The notes beneath the pieces are model-generated. The model had not been told where the DNA came from, did not search any database, and saw only the letters and a program-made list of their open reading frames with translations. This document shows positions 25,735-34,604 of a DNA stretch of 64,000 nucleotides, one piece after another. The stretch covers positions 62,001-126,000 of the forward strand of contig JBLZWL010000022.1 in NCBI GenBank assembly GCA_049194865.1, given 5' to 3'. How positions within the stretch are numbered: position 1 is the first letter of the stretch; every line of letters begins with the position of its first letter. The stretch comes from Myxococcus terminator_A. Lineage in GTDB: Bacteria > Myxococcota > Myxococcia > Myxococcales > Myxococcaceae. Made by a program: the position numbers and the translations under genes.

Positions 25735-26148
25735 TTACTCGGCCTTGGTCTCTTCGGCGGCAGGAGCCTCGGCGGCCGCGGCCTTCTTCTCGGGCCGGTC
25801 CACCAGTTCCAGGAGGGCCATCTCCGCGGCATCACCCCGGCGGAAGCCGAGGCGGATAATGCGGGTGTAGCCACCGGGACGGTTGGCGTAGCGGTCCTTG
25901 TACTCGCTGAAGACCTTCTGCAGCACGTCGCGGTCCTTCACCGTCCGAGCCGCCAGACGCACGTTGGAGAGCCCACCGCGCTTACCCAGCGTGATGATGC
26001 GCTCCGCCAGCTTCCGGGCCTCCTTGGCCTTGGGAACCGTGGTGCGGATGGCCTGGTGCTCGAGCAGCGAGGTGACCATGTTCTTGAGCATCGCGAGCCG
26101 GTGGCTCGTGGTGCGGTGCAGCTTCCTTTGTCCTACCCTGTGGCGCAT
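25735..26148 (-). CDS. rplQ: 50S ribosomal protein L17
   Basis: 137 residues: the family core MRHRVGQRKLHRTTSHRLAM lies at the start, and an Ala/Glu-rich extension of about 20 residues at the end. L17 is the last gene of the alpha operon, binds 23S rRNA near the exit tunnel and is here separated from rpoA by a 182-base gap with three hairpins. A terminator follows 50 bases downstream. Confidence 0.98.
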   Translation of the reverse strand: MRHRVGQRKLHRTTSHRLAMLKNMVTSLLEHQAIRTTVPKAKEARKLAERIITLGKRGGLSNVRLAARTVKDRDVLQKVFSEYKDRYANRPGGYTRIIRLGFRRGDAAEMALLELVDRPEKKAAAAEAPAAEETKAE

Positions 26149-26161
26149 CGTCGTGCTCCGA

Positions 26162-26270
26162 GGCCCCGCGTGGGGGCCACCACTCCGGCCGTATCAGGTA
26201 CCGGGTGGGAAGGGTGAGCCCGACACGGGGCTCACCACTGCTGGTCAGGTCCAGTCAACCGCCCTGGACC
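26162..26270 (-). other. Three tandem hairpins in the rpoA-rplQ gap
   Basis: Stems are GGCCCC/GGGGCC (26162-26178), GGTGAGCCC/GGGCTCACC (26213-26236, 9 bp, 6-base loop) and GGTCCAG/CTGGACC (26248-26270). They lie before the rplQ start. They may be processing or attenuation sites that set rplQ below rpoA. Confidence 0.55.
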
Positions 26271-26330
26271 CCTTCCCTCCGCGCCGCGTACCGCCATGTC
26301 GCGGGCACGAAGGAAAGTACCACGAATACT

Positions 26331-27353
26331 CTACGCCTTCGGCGCCGCCGGGGCCGGAGCCTGCTTCGGGGGCCAGTTCTCGAGCTTCATGCCGAGCGAC
26401 AGGCCCATCTCCGCGAGGATCTCCTTGATCTCCTTCAGCGACTTGCGGCCGAAGTTCTTCGTCTTGAGCATCTCGGCCTCGGTGCGCTGCACCAGGTCGC
26501 CGATGGTCTTGATGTTCGCCTGCTGCAGGCAGTTGGCGGAACGCACCGACAGCTCCAGCTCGTCCACCGAGCGGAACAGGTTCTCGTTCAACTTCGCCTC
26601 TTCCTTCGGCGCCTCGGCGATGACCGGCTCCTCCGTCTCGTCGAAGTTCACGAAGACGGTGAGCTGCTCCTTGATGATCTTCGCCGCGTACGCCACCGCG
26701 TCCTGCGGGGACACCGAGCCGTCCGTCCAGACCTCGAGCGACAGCTTGTCGAAGTCGGTGACCTGACCGACGCGCGCGTTGGTGACCTGGTAGTTCACCT
26801 TGCGCGTGGGCGAGAACAGCGAGTCGATGGGGATGGTGCCGATGGGCGCACCCAACACCTTGTTCGAGTTGGCCGGCACGTAGCCACGGCCGCGGCGGCA
26901 CGTCAGCTCCATGCGGAGCTTGCCACCCTCGGAGATGGTGCAGATGTGGTGACCGGGGTTGAGGATCTCCACGTCGGCGTCGGTGATGAGGTCACCCGCC
27001 TTGACCTCCTTGGGTCCTTCGGCCTCGATGCGCAGCGTCTTCGTCTCGTTCGTGTGCATCCGAAGGAGGACTTCCTTCAGGTTCAGCACGACGTCCGTGA
27101 CGTCCTCGGACACCTCGGGGATGGTGGTGAACTCGTGGTCCACGCCCTCGATCTTCACCGAGGTGATGGCCGCGCCCTGCAGCGACGACAGGAGCACCCG
27201 GCGCAGCGAGTTGCCCAGGGTGGTGCCGAAGCCACGCTCCAGCGGCTCCGCGACGAACTTCCCGTAGGTGGGCGTCAGGCTGTCCTGGTCCACCTCCATG
27301 CGGCGCGGCTTGATGAGGTCACGCCAGTTCTTCGCAATGTACGTATCAGCCAT
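26331..27353 (-). CDS. rpoA: RNA polymerase alpha subunit
   Basis: 340 residues. The N-terminal dimerisation domain (about 1-235) contains the GNSLRRVLLSSLQG segment and the C-terminal domain (about 265-325) has LSVRSANCLQ with the UP-element-contacting Arg and FGRKSLKEI. A charged linker of about 20 residues joins them, and a Pro/Ala tail ends the protein. It assembles the core polymerase and contacts activators. Position between rpsD and rplQ is the standard alpha operon place. Confidence 0.98.
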   Translation of the reverse strand: MADTYIAKNWRDLIKPRRMEVDQDSLTPTYGKFVAEPLERGFGTTLGNSLRRVLLSSLQGAAITSVKIEGVDHEFTTIPEVSEDVTDVVLNLKEVLLRMHTNETKTLRIEAEGPKEVKAGDLITDADVEILNPGHHICTISEGGKLRMELTCRRGRGYVPANSNKVLGAPIGTIPIDSLFSPTRKVNYQVTNARVGQVTDFDKLSLEVWTDGSVSPQDAVAYAAKIIKEQLTVFVNFDETEEPVIAEAPKEEAKLNENLFRSVDELELSVRSANCLQQANIKTIGDLVQRTEAEMLKTKNFGRKSLKEIKEILAEMGLSLGMKLENWPPKQAPAPAAPKA

Positions 27354-27444
27354 GGTGTACGACTCCTCGAGACGTGCGCCACCACCGACTTACCCACCGG
27401 CACGGCGGGAGGATGGCCACGTAGGGGACTGCGGATAAAGCACG

Positions 27445-27471
27445 ACGCCCCGGCCTCGTCGGCCAGGGCGT
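27445..27471 (-). other. Hairpin between rpsD and rpoA
   Basis: ACGCCC-C-GGCC / GGCC-A-GGGCGT with loop TCGTC, 10 base pairs and one mismatch, in the 160-base gap. Downstream on the minus strand reads CTTTATC. Possible attenuator or RNA-processing site before rpoA. Confidence 0.5.
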
Positions 27472-27513
27472 TGAGTACCTCGTCCAGGTGCCAGCTGCGG
27501 CCTGGCGCGGGGA

Positions 27514-28140
27514 CTACTTGGAGTAGAGCTCCACGATGAGCTGCTCCTGGATGGGCATGGTCAGGTCCTCGCGGTTGGGGACCGTGCGAACCGTGCCCTT
27601 GAACGACTTCTTGTCCAGGTCGATCCACTGCGGAACGCCACGGCGGTCCACCGTCTCCAGCGCCTCGGAGATGCGGAGCACCTTGCGGCTCTTCTCCACG
27701 ACCTCGACGGACGTGCCGGGCTTGATGGAGAACGAGGGGATGTTGACCTTGCGGCCGTTCACCTGGAAGTGGCCGTGGCGAACCAGCTGGCGCGCCTCGT
27801 TGCGGGTGTCCGCGAAGCCCATGCGGAACACGACGTTGTCCAGGCGGAGCTCCAGCTGCTGCAGGAGGTTCTCACCCGTCTTGCCCTTGGCGGCGGACGC
27901 GCGGTGGTAGTAGCCGCGGAACTGATTCTCCAGCAGGCCGTACATGCGCTTGACCTTCTGCTTCTCGCGCAGCTGCACGCCGTAACCAGAGAACTTCACG
28001 CGGCCCTGGCCGTGCTGGCCGGGGGGATACGGGCGGCGCTCGATGGCACACTTGTCCGTGTAGCAGCGGTCGCCCTTCAGGTACATCTTGAGGTTTTCGC
28101 GCCGGCAGATACGGCAAGCGCTCGCGGTGTAACGGGCCAC
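27514..28140 (-). CDS. rpsD: 30S ribosomal protein S4
   Basis: 208 residues. The N-terminal CRICRRENLKMYLKGDRC contains the four-Cys zinc-type form (C9, C12, C26, C31-like spacing), and the S4 RNA-binding domain RLDNVVFRMGFADTR follows. Primary 16S rRNA binder and, in many bacteria, translational repressor of the alpha operon. Gene order rpsM-rpsK-rpsD-rpoA is standard. Confidence 0.98.
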   Translation of the reverse strand: MARYTASACRICRRENLKMYLKGDRCYTDKCAIERRPYPPGQHGQGRVKFSGYGVQLREKQKVKRMYGLLENQFRGYYHRASAAKGKTGENLLQQLELRLDNVVFRMGFADTRNEARQLVRHGHFQVNGRKVNIPSFSIKPGTSVEVVEKSRKVLRISEALETVDRRGVPQWIDLDKKSFKGTVRTVPNREDLTMPIQEQLIVELYSK

Positions 28141-28212
28141 AGACTTCTCCTTAAAGGTGATCTGGAGCCGCCCCCACGCCCGTGAGCGCGAAGGGCGGCC
28201 CGGACGAAGGGG

Positions 28213-28653
28213 TTAGACGCGGCGGCGCTTGGCCTGACGGCACCCGTTGTGCGGGATGGGCGTCACGTCGCGGATGAGGTTGATCTTCAGACCGGCGGCG
28301 GCCAGCGCGCGCAGCGCCGACTCACGGCCCGCGCCCGGACCCTTCACGAACACGGACACGTTCTTCAGCCCGTGCTCCATCGCCTTCGCCGCGGCATCGC
28401 CGGCGGCCACCTGGGCGGCGAACGGGGTGGACTTGCGGCTTCCCTTGAAGCCACGCGCCCCTGCCGAGGACCAGGAGATCACGTTCCCGGACACGTCCGT
28501 GATCGTGATGATGGTGTTGTTGAACGTGGACTGGATGTGGACCACGCCATTGAGAATGCTCTTCTTGCCCTTGCGCTTGGCCTTCTTCGCGGCAGGGGCC
28601 TCGCCCTCGGTGCCCGTGGGCGCCGCAGCCGAAGTATTGGTCTCGTCAGCCAT
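28213..28653 (-). CDS. rpsK: 30S ribosomal protein S11
   Basis: 146 residues, about 17 longer than usual because of an Ala/Thr/Lys N-terminal extension (ETNTSAAAPTGTEGEAPAAK). The core starts at VVHIQSTFNNTIITITD and ends in the classic IRDVTPIPHNGCR. It forms part of the 30S platform at the mRNA exit. Confidence 0.98.
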   Translation of the reverse strand: MADETNTSAAAPTGTEGEAPAAKKAKRKGKKSILNGVVHIQSTFNNTIITITDVSGNVISWSSAGARGFKGSRKSTPFAAQVAAGDAAAKAMEHGLKNVSVFVKGPGAGRESALRALAAAGLKINLIRDVTPIPHNGCRQAKRRRV

Positions 28654-28715
28654 GTGAGTTGCTGCTCCTGAGAGGAGGTGATCGACGCCGGCACCTCACG
28701 GGCCGGCGCTGCGGT

Positions 28716-29099
28716 TTACCGAGCCGGAGCGGCCGGCTTCGCCCGAACGATGCCACGCTTCGGACCCTTGCGGGTACGCGCGTTGGTGTGGGTGCGCTGG
28801 CCACGGACAGGCAGGCCCTTGCGGTGACGGAGACCCCGGTAGCAGCCCAGATCCATCAGGCGCTTGATGTTCATCGTCACTTCACGCCGGAGGTCACCCT
28901 CGACCTTGTAGCTGGCCTCGATGATCTCACGGATCTTGCGAGCCTGGTCCTCGGTGAGGTCCTTGGTCCGGGTGGTGGGATCGATGCCCGCCGCCTCGAT
29001 GATGTCTTGCGCGGACTTGTTGCCGATCCCGTAGATGTACTGGAGCGAGATCACGGCGCGCTTGTTGGGCGGCAGGTCGATGCCGGCGATACGAGCCAT
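28716..29099 (-). CDS. rpsM: 30S ribosomal protein S13
   Basis: 127 residues. MARIAGIDLPPNKRAVISLQ start, HTNARTRKGPKRGIV near the end; binds the 30S head and the P-site tRNA through its tail. A 7-bp hairpin (28686-28708) lies in the gap before rpsK. Confidence 0.98.
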   Translation of the reverse strand: MARIAGIDLPPNKRAVISLQYIYGIGNKSAQDIIEAAGIDPTTRTKDLTEDQARKIREIIEASYKVEGDLRREVTMNIKRLMDLGCYRGLRHRKGLPVRGQRTHTNARTRKGPKRGIVRAKPAAPAR

Positions 29100-29153
29100 C
29101 TTCGGTCTTCCTTCTGGAGTGGAGTTGGTCTGAAGCCAACGGCCTGCCGGCCG

Positions 29154-29270
29154 TTAGCCCTGGCGCTGCTTGTGCCGGGGGTTGGAAGCGCAAATCACGC
29201 GCACGATACCCTTGCGGCGAACAACCTTGCACTTATCGCAGATCTTCTTGACGGACGCCCGAACCTTCAT
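29154..29270 (-). CDS. rpmJ: 50S ribosomal protein L36
   Basis: 38 residues (MKVRASVKKICDKCK to HKQRQG), read directly from the minus strand. It is the zinc-binding C-plus form: CDKC, a later Cys in VICASN and His in PRHKQ make the CCCH site. It sits between infA and rpsM, as is usual. A hairpin AACGGCC-TGCC-GGCCGTT (29138-29155) overlaps its stop codon. Confidence 0.97.
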   Translation of the reverse strand: MKVRASVKKICDKCKVVRRKGIVRVICASNPRHKQRQG

Positions 29271-29345
29271 GGAGCGAACTTCCTTCCTTCGAACAGATGA
29301 AAAGTCATGAGGGGCGCCACCCTAGTCCCAGAGCAGCGCCCTTTT

Positions 29346-29564
29346 CTACTTCGCCCGGTACGTGATTCGTCCGCGCGTCAGGTCGTACGGAGACAGTTCG
29401 ACCTTCACTTTGTCTCCCGGGAGGATGCGGATGAAGTGCATCCTCATCTTGCCCGAGATGTGCGCGAGCACCTTGTGGCCATTATCCAGCACCACGCGGA
29501 ACATCGCGTTGGGGAGGGGCTCCATCACCGTCCCCTCAACTTCGATGGAATCATCCTTCGGCAA
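29346..29564 (-). CDS. infA: Translation initiation factor IF-1
   Basis: 72 residues, complete OB fold: MPKDDSIEVEGTVMEPLPNA at the start, VLAHISGKMRMHFIRILPGDKV in the core, and YDLTRGRITYR at the end. Binds the ribosomal A site with IF-2 and IF-3. It lies after map and before rpmJ. Confidence 0.98.
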   Translation of the reverse strand: MPKDDSIEVEGTVMEPLPNAMFRVVLDNGHKVLAHISGKMRMHFIRILPGDKVKVELSPYDLTRGRITYRAK

Positions 29565-29716
29565 GCGTCAAACCCTCTTCCCGGACCACGAACCTCTTGG
29601 AAGCGCGGCGGGATAGCACTTTGGTCCGCAAGTGGCAAGCGTCCCGCGCGGGAAAACTCGGATTCCTACCAACCCACCGTAACAACTTCGTATTTCACCT
29701 GCAGTCCCGGCCGCCT

Positions 29717-30475
29717 TCACGCCCCACGGGTGAGCACTTCGGAGCCACCGTCCGTGATGAGGATGGTGTGCTCGAAATGGGCGGACAGCTTCCGGTCCGC
29801 CGTCACCGCCGTCCAGTCATCATCCAGGATCTCCACCTCGTGGGTGCCCTGGTTGACCATCGGCTCCACCGCGAGGACCATCCCCGCTCGGAGCTTCATC
29901 CCCGCCCCCGCCTGCCCATGGTTGGGCACGTGGGGATGCTCGTGGAGCTTCCGGCCAATCCCATGACCGGTGAAATCCCGGACCACGGAGTACCCCCGGG
30001 CCTCCACGTGCCGTTGGACAGCATGCCCTATATCGCCCAGCCGGTTACCCGGCTTCATCGCCTGGATGGCCTTGTGGAGCGATTCTCGCGTCGTGTCCAG
30101 CAGCGACTGGGCCTCCCTGGACACCTTCCCCACCGGCACCGTCCTCGCCGCGTCCCCGAACCACCCCCGGTAGGACACCCCGAAGTCGAGCTTCATCAGG
30201 TCGCCCTCAGCCAGCTTCCTCCGCTTGCTGGGGATGCCATGCACCACCTCATCGTTGATGGAGGCGCATAGCACACATGGGAAACCCAGGTAACCCTTGA
30301 AAGCCGGCCTGGCCCCATGCTCCGCCGTCAGCCGCTCCGCCAGCGCGTCCAGCTCCCAGGTGGTGACACCCGGGACGACCGCCTTCTCCAGCGCATCCAG
30401 GACGTCGGAGACAATCCGACCGGCCTGGCGCATGAGGCCAATCTCATCCCGGGATTTGATTCCAACCTGGCTCAT
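29717..30475 (-). CDS. map: Type I methionine aminopeptidase
   Basis: 252 residues from ATG 30475 (MSQVGIKSRDEIGLMRQAG), the normal family start; longer reading would add about 60 residues of low-quality sequence. Metal ligands of the pita-bread fold are visible: Asp in KLDFGVSYRGWFGDAA (two), His in FTGHGIGRKLHEHP, Glu in AVEPMV and Glu in FEHTI. It removes the initiator Met from new proteins. Placed between adk and infA as in many bacteria, with a gap of about 97 bases to adk. Confidence 0.97.
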   Translation of the reverse strand: MSQVGIKSRDEIGLMRQAGRIVSDVLDALEKAVVPGVTTWELDALAERLTAEHGARPAFKGYLGFPCVLCASINDEVVHGIPSKRRKLAEGDLMKLDFGVSYRGWFGDAARTVPVGKVSREAQSLLDTTRESLHKAIQAMKPGNRLGDIGHAVQRHVEARGYSVVRDFTGHGIGRKLHEHPHVPNHGQAGAGMKLRAGMVLAVEPMVNQGTHEVEILDDDWTAVTADRKLSAHFEHTILITDGGSEVLTRGA

Positions 30476-30572
30476 GGGCGGTCCGTGCGCTCCCGCCGTG
30501 CACGGAGAACGGGTGGCAAGCGGCTGCGGGCGCCGCAAGCGCCCTGCGTCCACTCGCCAGCACGTCCGCTCA

Positions 30573-31226
30573 TCAAGCCTTGCCCTTACCCGCGGCGCTC
30601 TTGATCTCCTCGTAGATGCCATCCGGGGAGCCCACGCCGTCCACGCTCTTGAGGACACCCTTCTTCTCGTAGAAGGCCTTCAAGGGCGCCGTCTCCGCGT
30701 CGTACTTCTGCAGACGCTTCTCGATGACGTCCGGCATGTCGTCCGGTCGCTGAACGAGCCCCGTGCCACACTTGTCGCAGTACCCCGCGCGCTTCGGGGG
30801 GCTCTGGTCAACGTGGTAGACGCTGCCATCCACGGGACAGACCCGCCGGCCGGAGCCACGCTCCACCAGCGTCTTGTGTGGCACCTCGAGCGACACGACC
30901 GCGTCGAGCCGCTTGCCCAGCCGCCCCAGCATCGTGTCCAGCGCATCAGCCTGGCCCGGCGTGCGCGGGAAACCATCCAGCACGAAGCCCTGGGCCACGT
31001 CTGACTGCTTCAAGCGTTCTTCGACGATACCGATCACGACTTCGTCCGGCACGTACTGGCCCGCCGCCATCAGCGGACCCGCGACCTTCCCCAGCTCCGT
31101 CCCCTCCGCTACTGCCTTGCGGAGAATGTCACCGGTGGAGATCTGCGGGATGTGGAAGTCGGCGAAGAGCTTCTTCGCCTGGGTGCCCTTCCCCGCGTTC
31201 GGCGGTCCCAACAGGATCAGGTTCAT
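30573..31226 (-). CDS. adk: Adenylate kinase
   Basis: 217 residues, long form with a zinc-type LID. P-loop GPPNAGKGTQAKK, FVLDGFPRT NMP-binding site and the DE-x-x-R LID. The LID metal ligands read C-x-x-D and C-x-x-C, so the second position is Asp rather than Cys, an order different from Bacillus enzymes where the fourth is Asp. Reaction: ATP plus AMP to 2 ADP. GAGGAG lies 3 bases before the ATG. It follows secY after a strong hairpin. Confidence 0.97.
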   Translation of the reverse strand: MNLILLGPPNAGKGTQAKKLFADFHIPQISTGDILRKAVAEGTELGKVAGPLMAAGQYVPDEVVIGIVEERLKQSDVAQGFVLDGFPRTPGQADALDTMLGRLGKRLDAVVSLEVPHKTLVERGSGRRVCPVDGSVYHVDQSPPKRAGYCDKCGTGLVQRPDDMPDVIEKRLQKYDAETAPLKAFYEKKGVLKSVDGVGSPDGIYEEIKSAAGKGKA

Positions 31227-31337
31227 GTGCTCCTCTCAGCTCCCAAGGAAGGCACGGAAGTCGTCGGCCACGAAGCTTCCAAGCGCCCCCCATGTGCACC
31301 ACCGAATACCTTGAACGACTCCATCCCGGAACGACGA

Positions 31338-31368
31338 GGCGCCCCTCCCCACGACGGGGAGAGGCGCC
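31338..31368 (-). terminator. Strong hairpin between secY and adk
   Basis: GGCGCCCCTCCCC (31338-31350) pairs with GGGGAGAGGCGCC (31356-31368), with one mismatch and loop ACGAC, 20 bases after the secY stop. It looks like a terminator or attenuator that splits spc from the adk-map-alpha part, so a promoter before adk (gap of about 110 bases) is likely; none was identified. Confidence 0.6.
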
Positions 31369-31388
31369 CGGGACGTGAACGTCGTGAC

Positions 31389-32735
31389 TCAGGCCGCCAC
31401 GCGCACCCGGCCGCGGATGCGCGGGCCACGCGGCCCGGCGAAGCCCTCGTAGTTGCGGCTGATGAGGTGACCCTCGATCTGCTGCACCGTGTCCAGCGCC
31501 ACGCCCACCACGATCAGCAGCGCGGTGCCGCCGAAGGTGAAGCGCACATTGAGCAGGCCGCTGATGACGGAAGGAATCACACAGATGACCGCCAGGTACA
31601 GCGCTCCACCGAAGGTGAGTCGGTTCAGCACTCGCTCGATGAACTCCGCCGTCTGACGACCCGGACGAATGCCGGGGATGTAGCCACCCTGCTTCTTGAT
31701 GTTGTCCGCCACGTCATCCGGCCGGAAGGTCAGCGCCGTGTAGAAGTAGGCGAAGAAGATGACCATCAGGACGAACAGGCCGTTGTAGATCCACAGGTTG
31801 CCTTCGATGGCGCGCTGCACATCCTGAAGGAACGGGAACCACGTGCCCAGCGTCGCCGGGAACGACAGCACCGCTCCCGCGAAGATGGGGGGGATGACGC
31901 CCGCGGTGTTGACCTTCATCGGGAAGTACGTGGCCTGGCCTGCGAACATCCGCCGCCCCGCCATGCGCTTGGCGTACTGGATGGGGATGCGGCGCATGCC
32001 GCGCTCCACGTAGACCACCACCGCGATGATGAGGAGCATGAAGAACAGCAGCGCCAGGACCTCGGCCACCGCGATGACTTCCTGCCGCGTCAGGTCCAGC
32101 AGCGACTTGGCTCCCGGGAGCACACCCGCGACGATTCCCGCGAAGATGATGAGCGAGATGCCGTTGCCGATGCCTCGCTCGGTGATGCGTTCACCCAGCC
32201 ACATGATGAAGGCCGTACCAGCCGTCAGGCTGATGACCGTCATGAAGGTGAACCAGACGCTGTCGTCCGGCACCACCACCTGGTTGAAGCCACTCTGGCC
32301 GCCGTCCGAGCGCCCCAGGGACGCCAGCCACCGGGAGATGCCGATGCCCTGGATGACGGAGAGGACGATGGTGCCGTAGCGGGTGTACTGGTTGATCTTC
32401 TGCCGCCCCGCCGCGCCCTCCTTCTGCAGTCGCTCCAGACTGGGGATGACCACCGCCAGCAGCTGCATGATGATGGAGGCGCTGACGTAAGGCATGATGC
32501 CCAATCCGAAGATGGACATCTGCTCCAGCGCGCCGCCGGAGAAGAGGTTGAACAGCGACACCAGGCCGCCCGACTGCTTCTGGGCGTCCATGAAGGCGTT
32601 CATCGCCGCCCGGTCCACGCCTGGCGTGTTGATGAAGATGCCGATGCGGTACACGGCCAGCAGGGCCAGCGTATACGCAAGCCGGCTGCGCAGCTCGGCG
32701 ATGCGGAAGACGTTGGCGAAGGCATTGAGAGCCAC
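31389..32735 (-). CDS. secY: Protein translocase subunit SecY
   Basis: 448 residues from GTG 32735 (ALNAFANVFRIAELR), with GAGGA 10 bases upstream; a longer frame with ATG 14 codons earlier is less typical. Ten transmembrane helices with the plug region and cytoplasmic loops typical of SecY (for example QKEGAAGRQKINQYTRYGT in C4 region; RPGRQTAEFIERVLNRLT in the C5 loop). Forms the channel with SecE/SecG. Standard spc operon place after rplO. Confidence 0.96.
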   Translation of the reverse strand: MALNAFANVFRIAELRSRLAYTLALLAVYRIGIFINTPGVDRAAMNAFMDAQKQSGGLVSLFNLFSGGALEQMSIFGLGIMPYVSASIIMQLLAVVIPSLERLQKEGAAGRQKINQYTRYGTIVLSVIQGIGISRWLASLGRSDGGQSGFNQVVVPDDSVWFTFMTVISLTAGTAFIMWLGERITERGIGNGISLIIFAGIVAGVLPGAKSLLDLTRQEVIAVAEVLALLFFMLLIIAVVVYVERGMRRIPIQYAKRMAGRRMFAGQATYFPMKVNTAGVIPPIFAGAVLSFPATLGTWFPFLQDVQRAIEGNLWIYNGLFVLMVIFFAYFYTALTFRPDDVADNIKKQGGYIPGIRPGRQTAEFIERVLNRLTFGGALYLAVICVIPSVISGLLNVRFTFGGTALLIVVGVALDTVQQIEGHLISRNYEGFAGPRGPRIRGRVRVAA

Positions 32736-32779
32736 GGGGTAGCCATCCTCTTCGTGAGGGTTCTGCCAGGACGACAAAA

Positions 32780-32809
32780 CGCCCCTGTTCCACGGACGGG
32801 AAAGGGGCG
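32780..32809 (-). other. Hairpin between rplO and secY
   Basis: CGCCCCT...AGGGGCG with an inner TTCC/GGAA pair, in the 135-base gap. Possible processing site or partial terminator. Confidence 0.45.
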
Positions 32810-32869
32810 CAGAAGCCTACACAAGCGAAATGGCGCGCACCACCGACAAGTGATGCGCGCCTGACATGC

Positions 32870-33397
32870 TCAAGCCTTGGGCTGCCGAGGGGCCTTGACG
32901 CCCTTGCCAGCATGGGCCTTCGCGGCCGCTTCGGGCTTGTGAGCCATCAGCGGAAGGACATCCACCGCGCCGCCAGCCTTCTCGACCGCCGACTTCGCGG
33001 CCTCGGAGGCCTTGTGGACTCGGATGGTGACCTTCTTGGTCAGCGCGCCGTGTCCCAGCAGCTTCACGCCGTGGTAGCGACCCTTGACCAGACCGACCTT
33101 CTTCAGGGAGGCCTCATCCACCGTGGCGCCCGCGTCGAAGTGGTTGTCCACGTCCGACAGGTTCACCACCGCGTACACCGTGCGGTTGGGGGAGTTGAAG
33201 CCAAACTTCGGAAGGCGACGCTGCAGAGGGCTCTGTCCGCCCTCGAAGCCCTCGAACCGCATGTTGCCGGAACGGGCCTTCTGACCCTTGCCACCACGAC
33301 CGGCCGTCTTGCCCAGACCGGAACCCTGGCCGCGGCCGACCCGCTTCTTGCGGTGCCACGAGCGCGAGGGACGCTTCAAATCGTGCAAAGTGCTCAT
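32870..33397 (-). CDS. rplO: 50S ribosomal protein L15
   Basis: 175 residues. RPSRSWHRKKRVGRGQGSGLGKTAGRG-type glycine-rich N-terminus (residues 9-36), a central L18e-like fold and a Lys/Ala tail longer than in E. coli (144 residues). Assembly protein of the 50S subunit. Confidence 0.97.
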   Translation of the reverse strand: MSTLHDLKRPSRSWHRKKRVGRGQGSGLGKTAGRGGKGQKARSGNMRFEGFEGGQSPLQRRLPKFGFNSPNRTVYAVVNLSDVDNHFDAGATVDEASLKKVGLVKGRYHGVKLLGHGALTKKVTIRVHKASEAAKSAVEKAGGAVDVLPLMAHKPEAAAKAHAGKGVKAPRQPKA

Positions 33398-33416
33398 TGT
33401 CTCAGTCCTCTCGTGC

Positions 33417-33686
33417 TCAGGCCTTGTTCTGCTTGGCCTGGTAGGCGCGCGCGCGATCCCGCAGGGCGATCTTGCGCGGCTTGCGGCGCTTCGGCGCCGG
33501 CGCCTCGGTGCTCACCGTCTCCAGGGAGACCAGGTGCTTCACCTTGAACGCCATCCCACGGATGGCAGGGGTGTCCTTGAGCAGGCGCTCTTCACCAAAC
33601 TTCTTCAGACCCAGGCCACGGATGGTGGCCAGCATGTCCTCGGAAGCACCCGCGTAGCTCTTCGTCAGCTTCACCTTGAGCGCCAT
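33417..33686 (-). CDS. rpmD: 50S ribosomal protein L30, extended C-terminus
   Basis: 89 residues where 58-65 is usual. The core KVKLTKSYAGASEDMLATI to MAFKVKHLVSLE is normal. About 28 Lys/Arg/Ala-rich residues follow (PAPKRRKPRKIALRDRARAY), a basic tail likely to contact 23S rRNA. Two bases separate it from rpsE. Confidence 0.96.
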   Translation of the reverse strand: MALKVKLTKSYAGASEDMLATIRGLGLKKFGEERLLKDTPAIRGMAFKVKHLVSLETVSTEAPAPKRRKPRKIALRDRARAYQAKQNKA

Positions 33687-33688
33687 GA

Positions 33689-34210
33689 CTAGCCCCTGTG
33701 CTCTCCGGCGAGCTTCGCCGACTCGACGTCCTTGCCACGCAGCCGCGACACCTGCGCCGCGCTCCGCAGCAGCTTCAGGCCAGCAACCGTGGCCTTCAGC
33801 ACGTTGTGCGGATTCCGCGAACCCTGGCTCTTCGTCAGGATGTTGCGGATGCCCGCCGCCTCAAGAACCGCGCGCACCGCGCCACCGGCGATGACGCCCG
33901 TACCTTCGCTGGCCGGCTTCAGCAGCACCCAGCCGGCGCCGAAGTGCCCGAGTATCTCGTGCGGAATCGTGTGACCCATGAGCGGAACGCGGAACAGATT
34001 CTTCTTCGCGTTCTCGCCGCCCTTGCGGATGGCCTCGGGGACCTCGTTGGCCTTGCCCAGGCCGACGCCCACGTGTCCAGCGCCGTCGCCCACCACCACC
34101 AGGGCGGCGAACGAGAACCGGCGGCCGCCCTTCACGACCTTGGCCACGCGGTTGATGTTCACCACGCGGTCGGTGAGGTCCAGATCGTTCGGATTGATCG
34201 GAGTTGCCAC
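33689..34210 (-). CDS. rpsE: 30S ribosomal protein S5
   Basis: 173 residues. The N-terminal DSRM-like part has KGGRRFSFAALVVVGDGAGHVG and the C-terminal part has GVIAGGAVRAVLEAAGI. Contacts S4 and S8 and helps decoding accuracy. Two bases after it comes the rpmD start. Confidence 0.98.
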   Translation of the reverse strand: MATPINPNDLDLTDRVVNINRVAKVVKGGRRFSFAALVVVGDGAGHVGVGLGKANEVPEAIRKGGENAKKNLFRVPLMGHTIPHEILGHFGAGWVLLKPASEGTGVIAGGAVRAVLEAAGIRNILTKSQGSRNPHNVLKATVAGLKLLRSAAQVSRLRGKDVESAKLAGEHRG

Positions 34211-34229
34211 TTGGAAATCCTTTCGAAAG

Positions 34230-34586
34230 CTAGAACTTCAGCCCGGCCTCGCGCGCGGCGTCAGCCACGGCGGCGATGCGCCCGTGATAGGGGAAGCCGT
34301 TGCGGTCGAACACCACCGCCTCGACGTTGGCAGCCTTGCACCTCTGCGCGATCAGGGTACCAACCCGCTTCGCGTCCGCCTTCTTGTCGCCTTCGTCCTG
34401 GCCCTTCAGCTCCTTGGACAGCGACGAGGCAAACGCGAGGGTCTTGCCCGTGGTGTCGTCCACCACCTGCGCGTAGATGTGCTTGAGGCTTTTGTAAACG
34501 GTGAGCCGCGGCCGCTCGGTGGTGCCCGAGAGCTTCTTGCGGATGCGGTTCTTCCTCTTGAGGCGGTGATCGATCTTCGTCGGCAT
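34230..34586 (-). CDS. rplR: 50S ribosomal protein L18
   Basis: 118 residues. RLKRKNRIRKKLSGTTERPRL basic start is visible at residues 8-28 and ends GRIAAVADAAREAGLKF. Binds 5S rRNA with L5 and L25. Confidence 0.98.
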   Translation of the reverse strand: MPTKIDHRLKRKNRIRKKLSGTTERPRLTVYKSLKHIYAQVVDDTTGKTLAFASSLSKELKGQDEGDKKADAKRVGTLIAQRCKAANVEAVVFDRNGFPYHGRIAAVADAAREAGLKF

Positions 34587-34604
34587 GGCTGCTTCCTTGT
34601 CCTT

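Noticed and set aside
26205..27539. 444-codon plus-strand frame over rpoA
   Set aside because: Antisense of an unmistakable rpoA; no domain.
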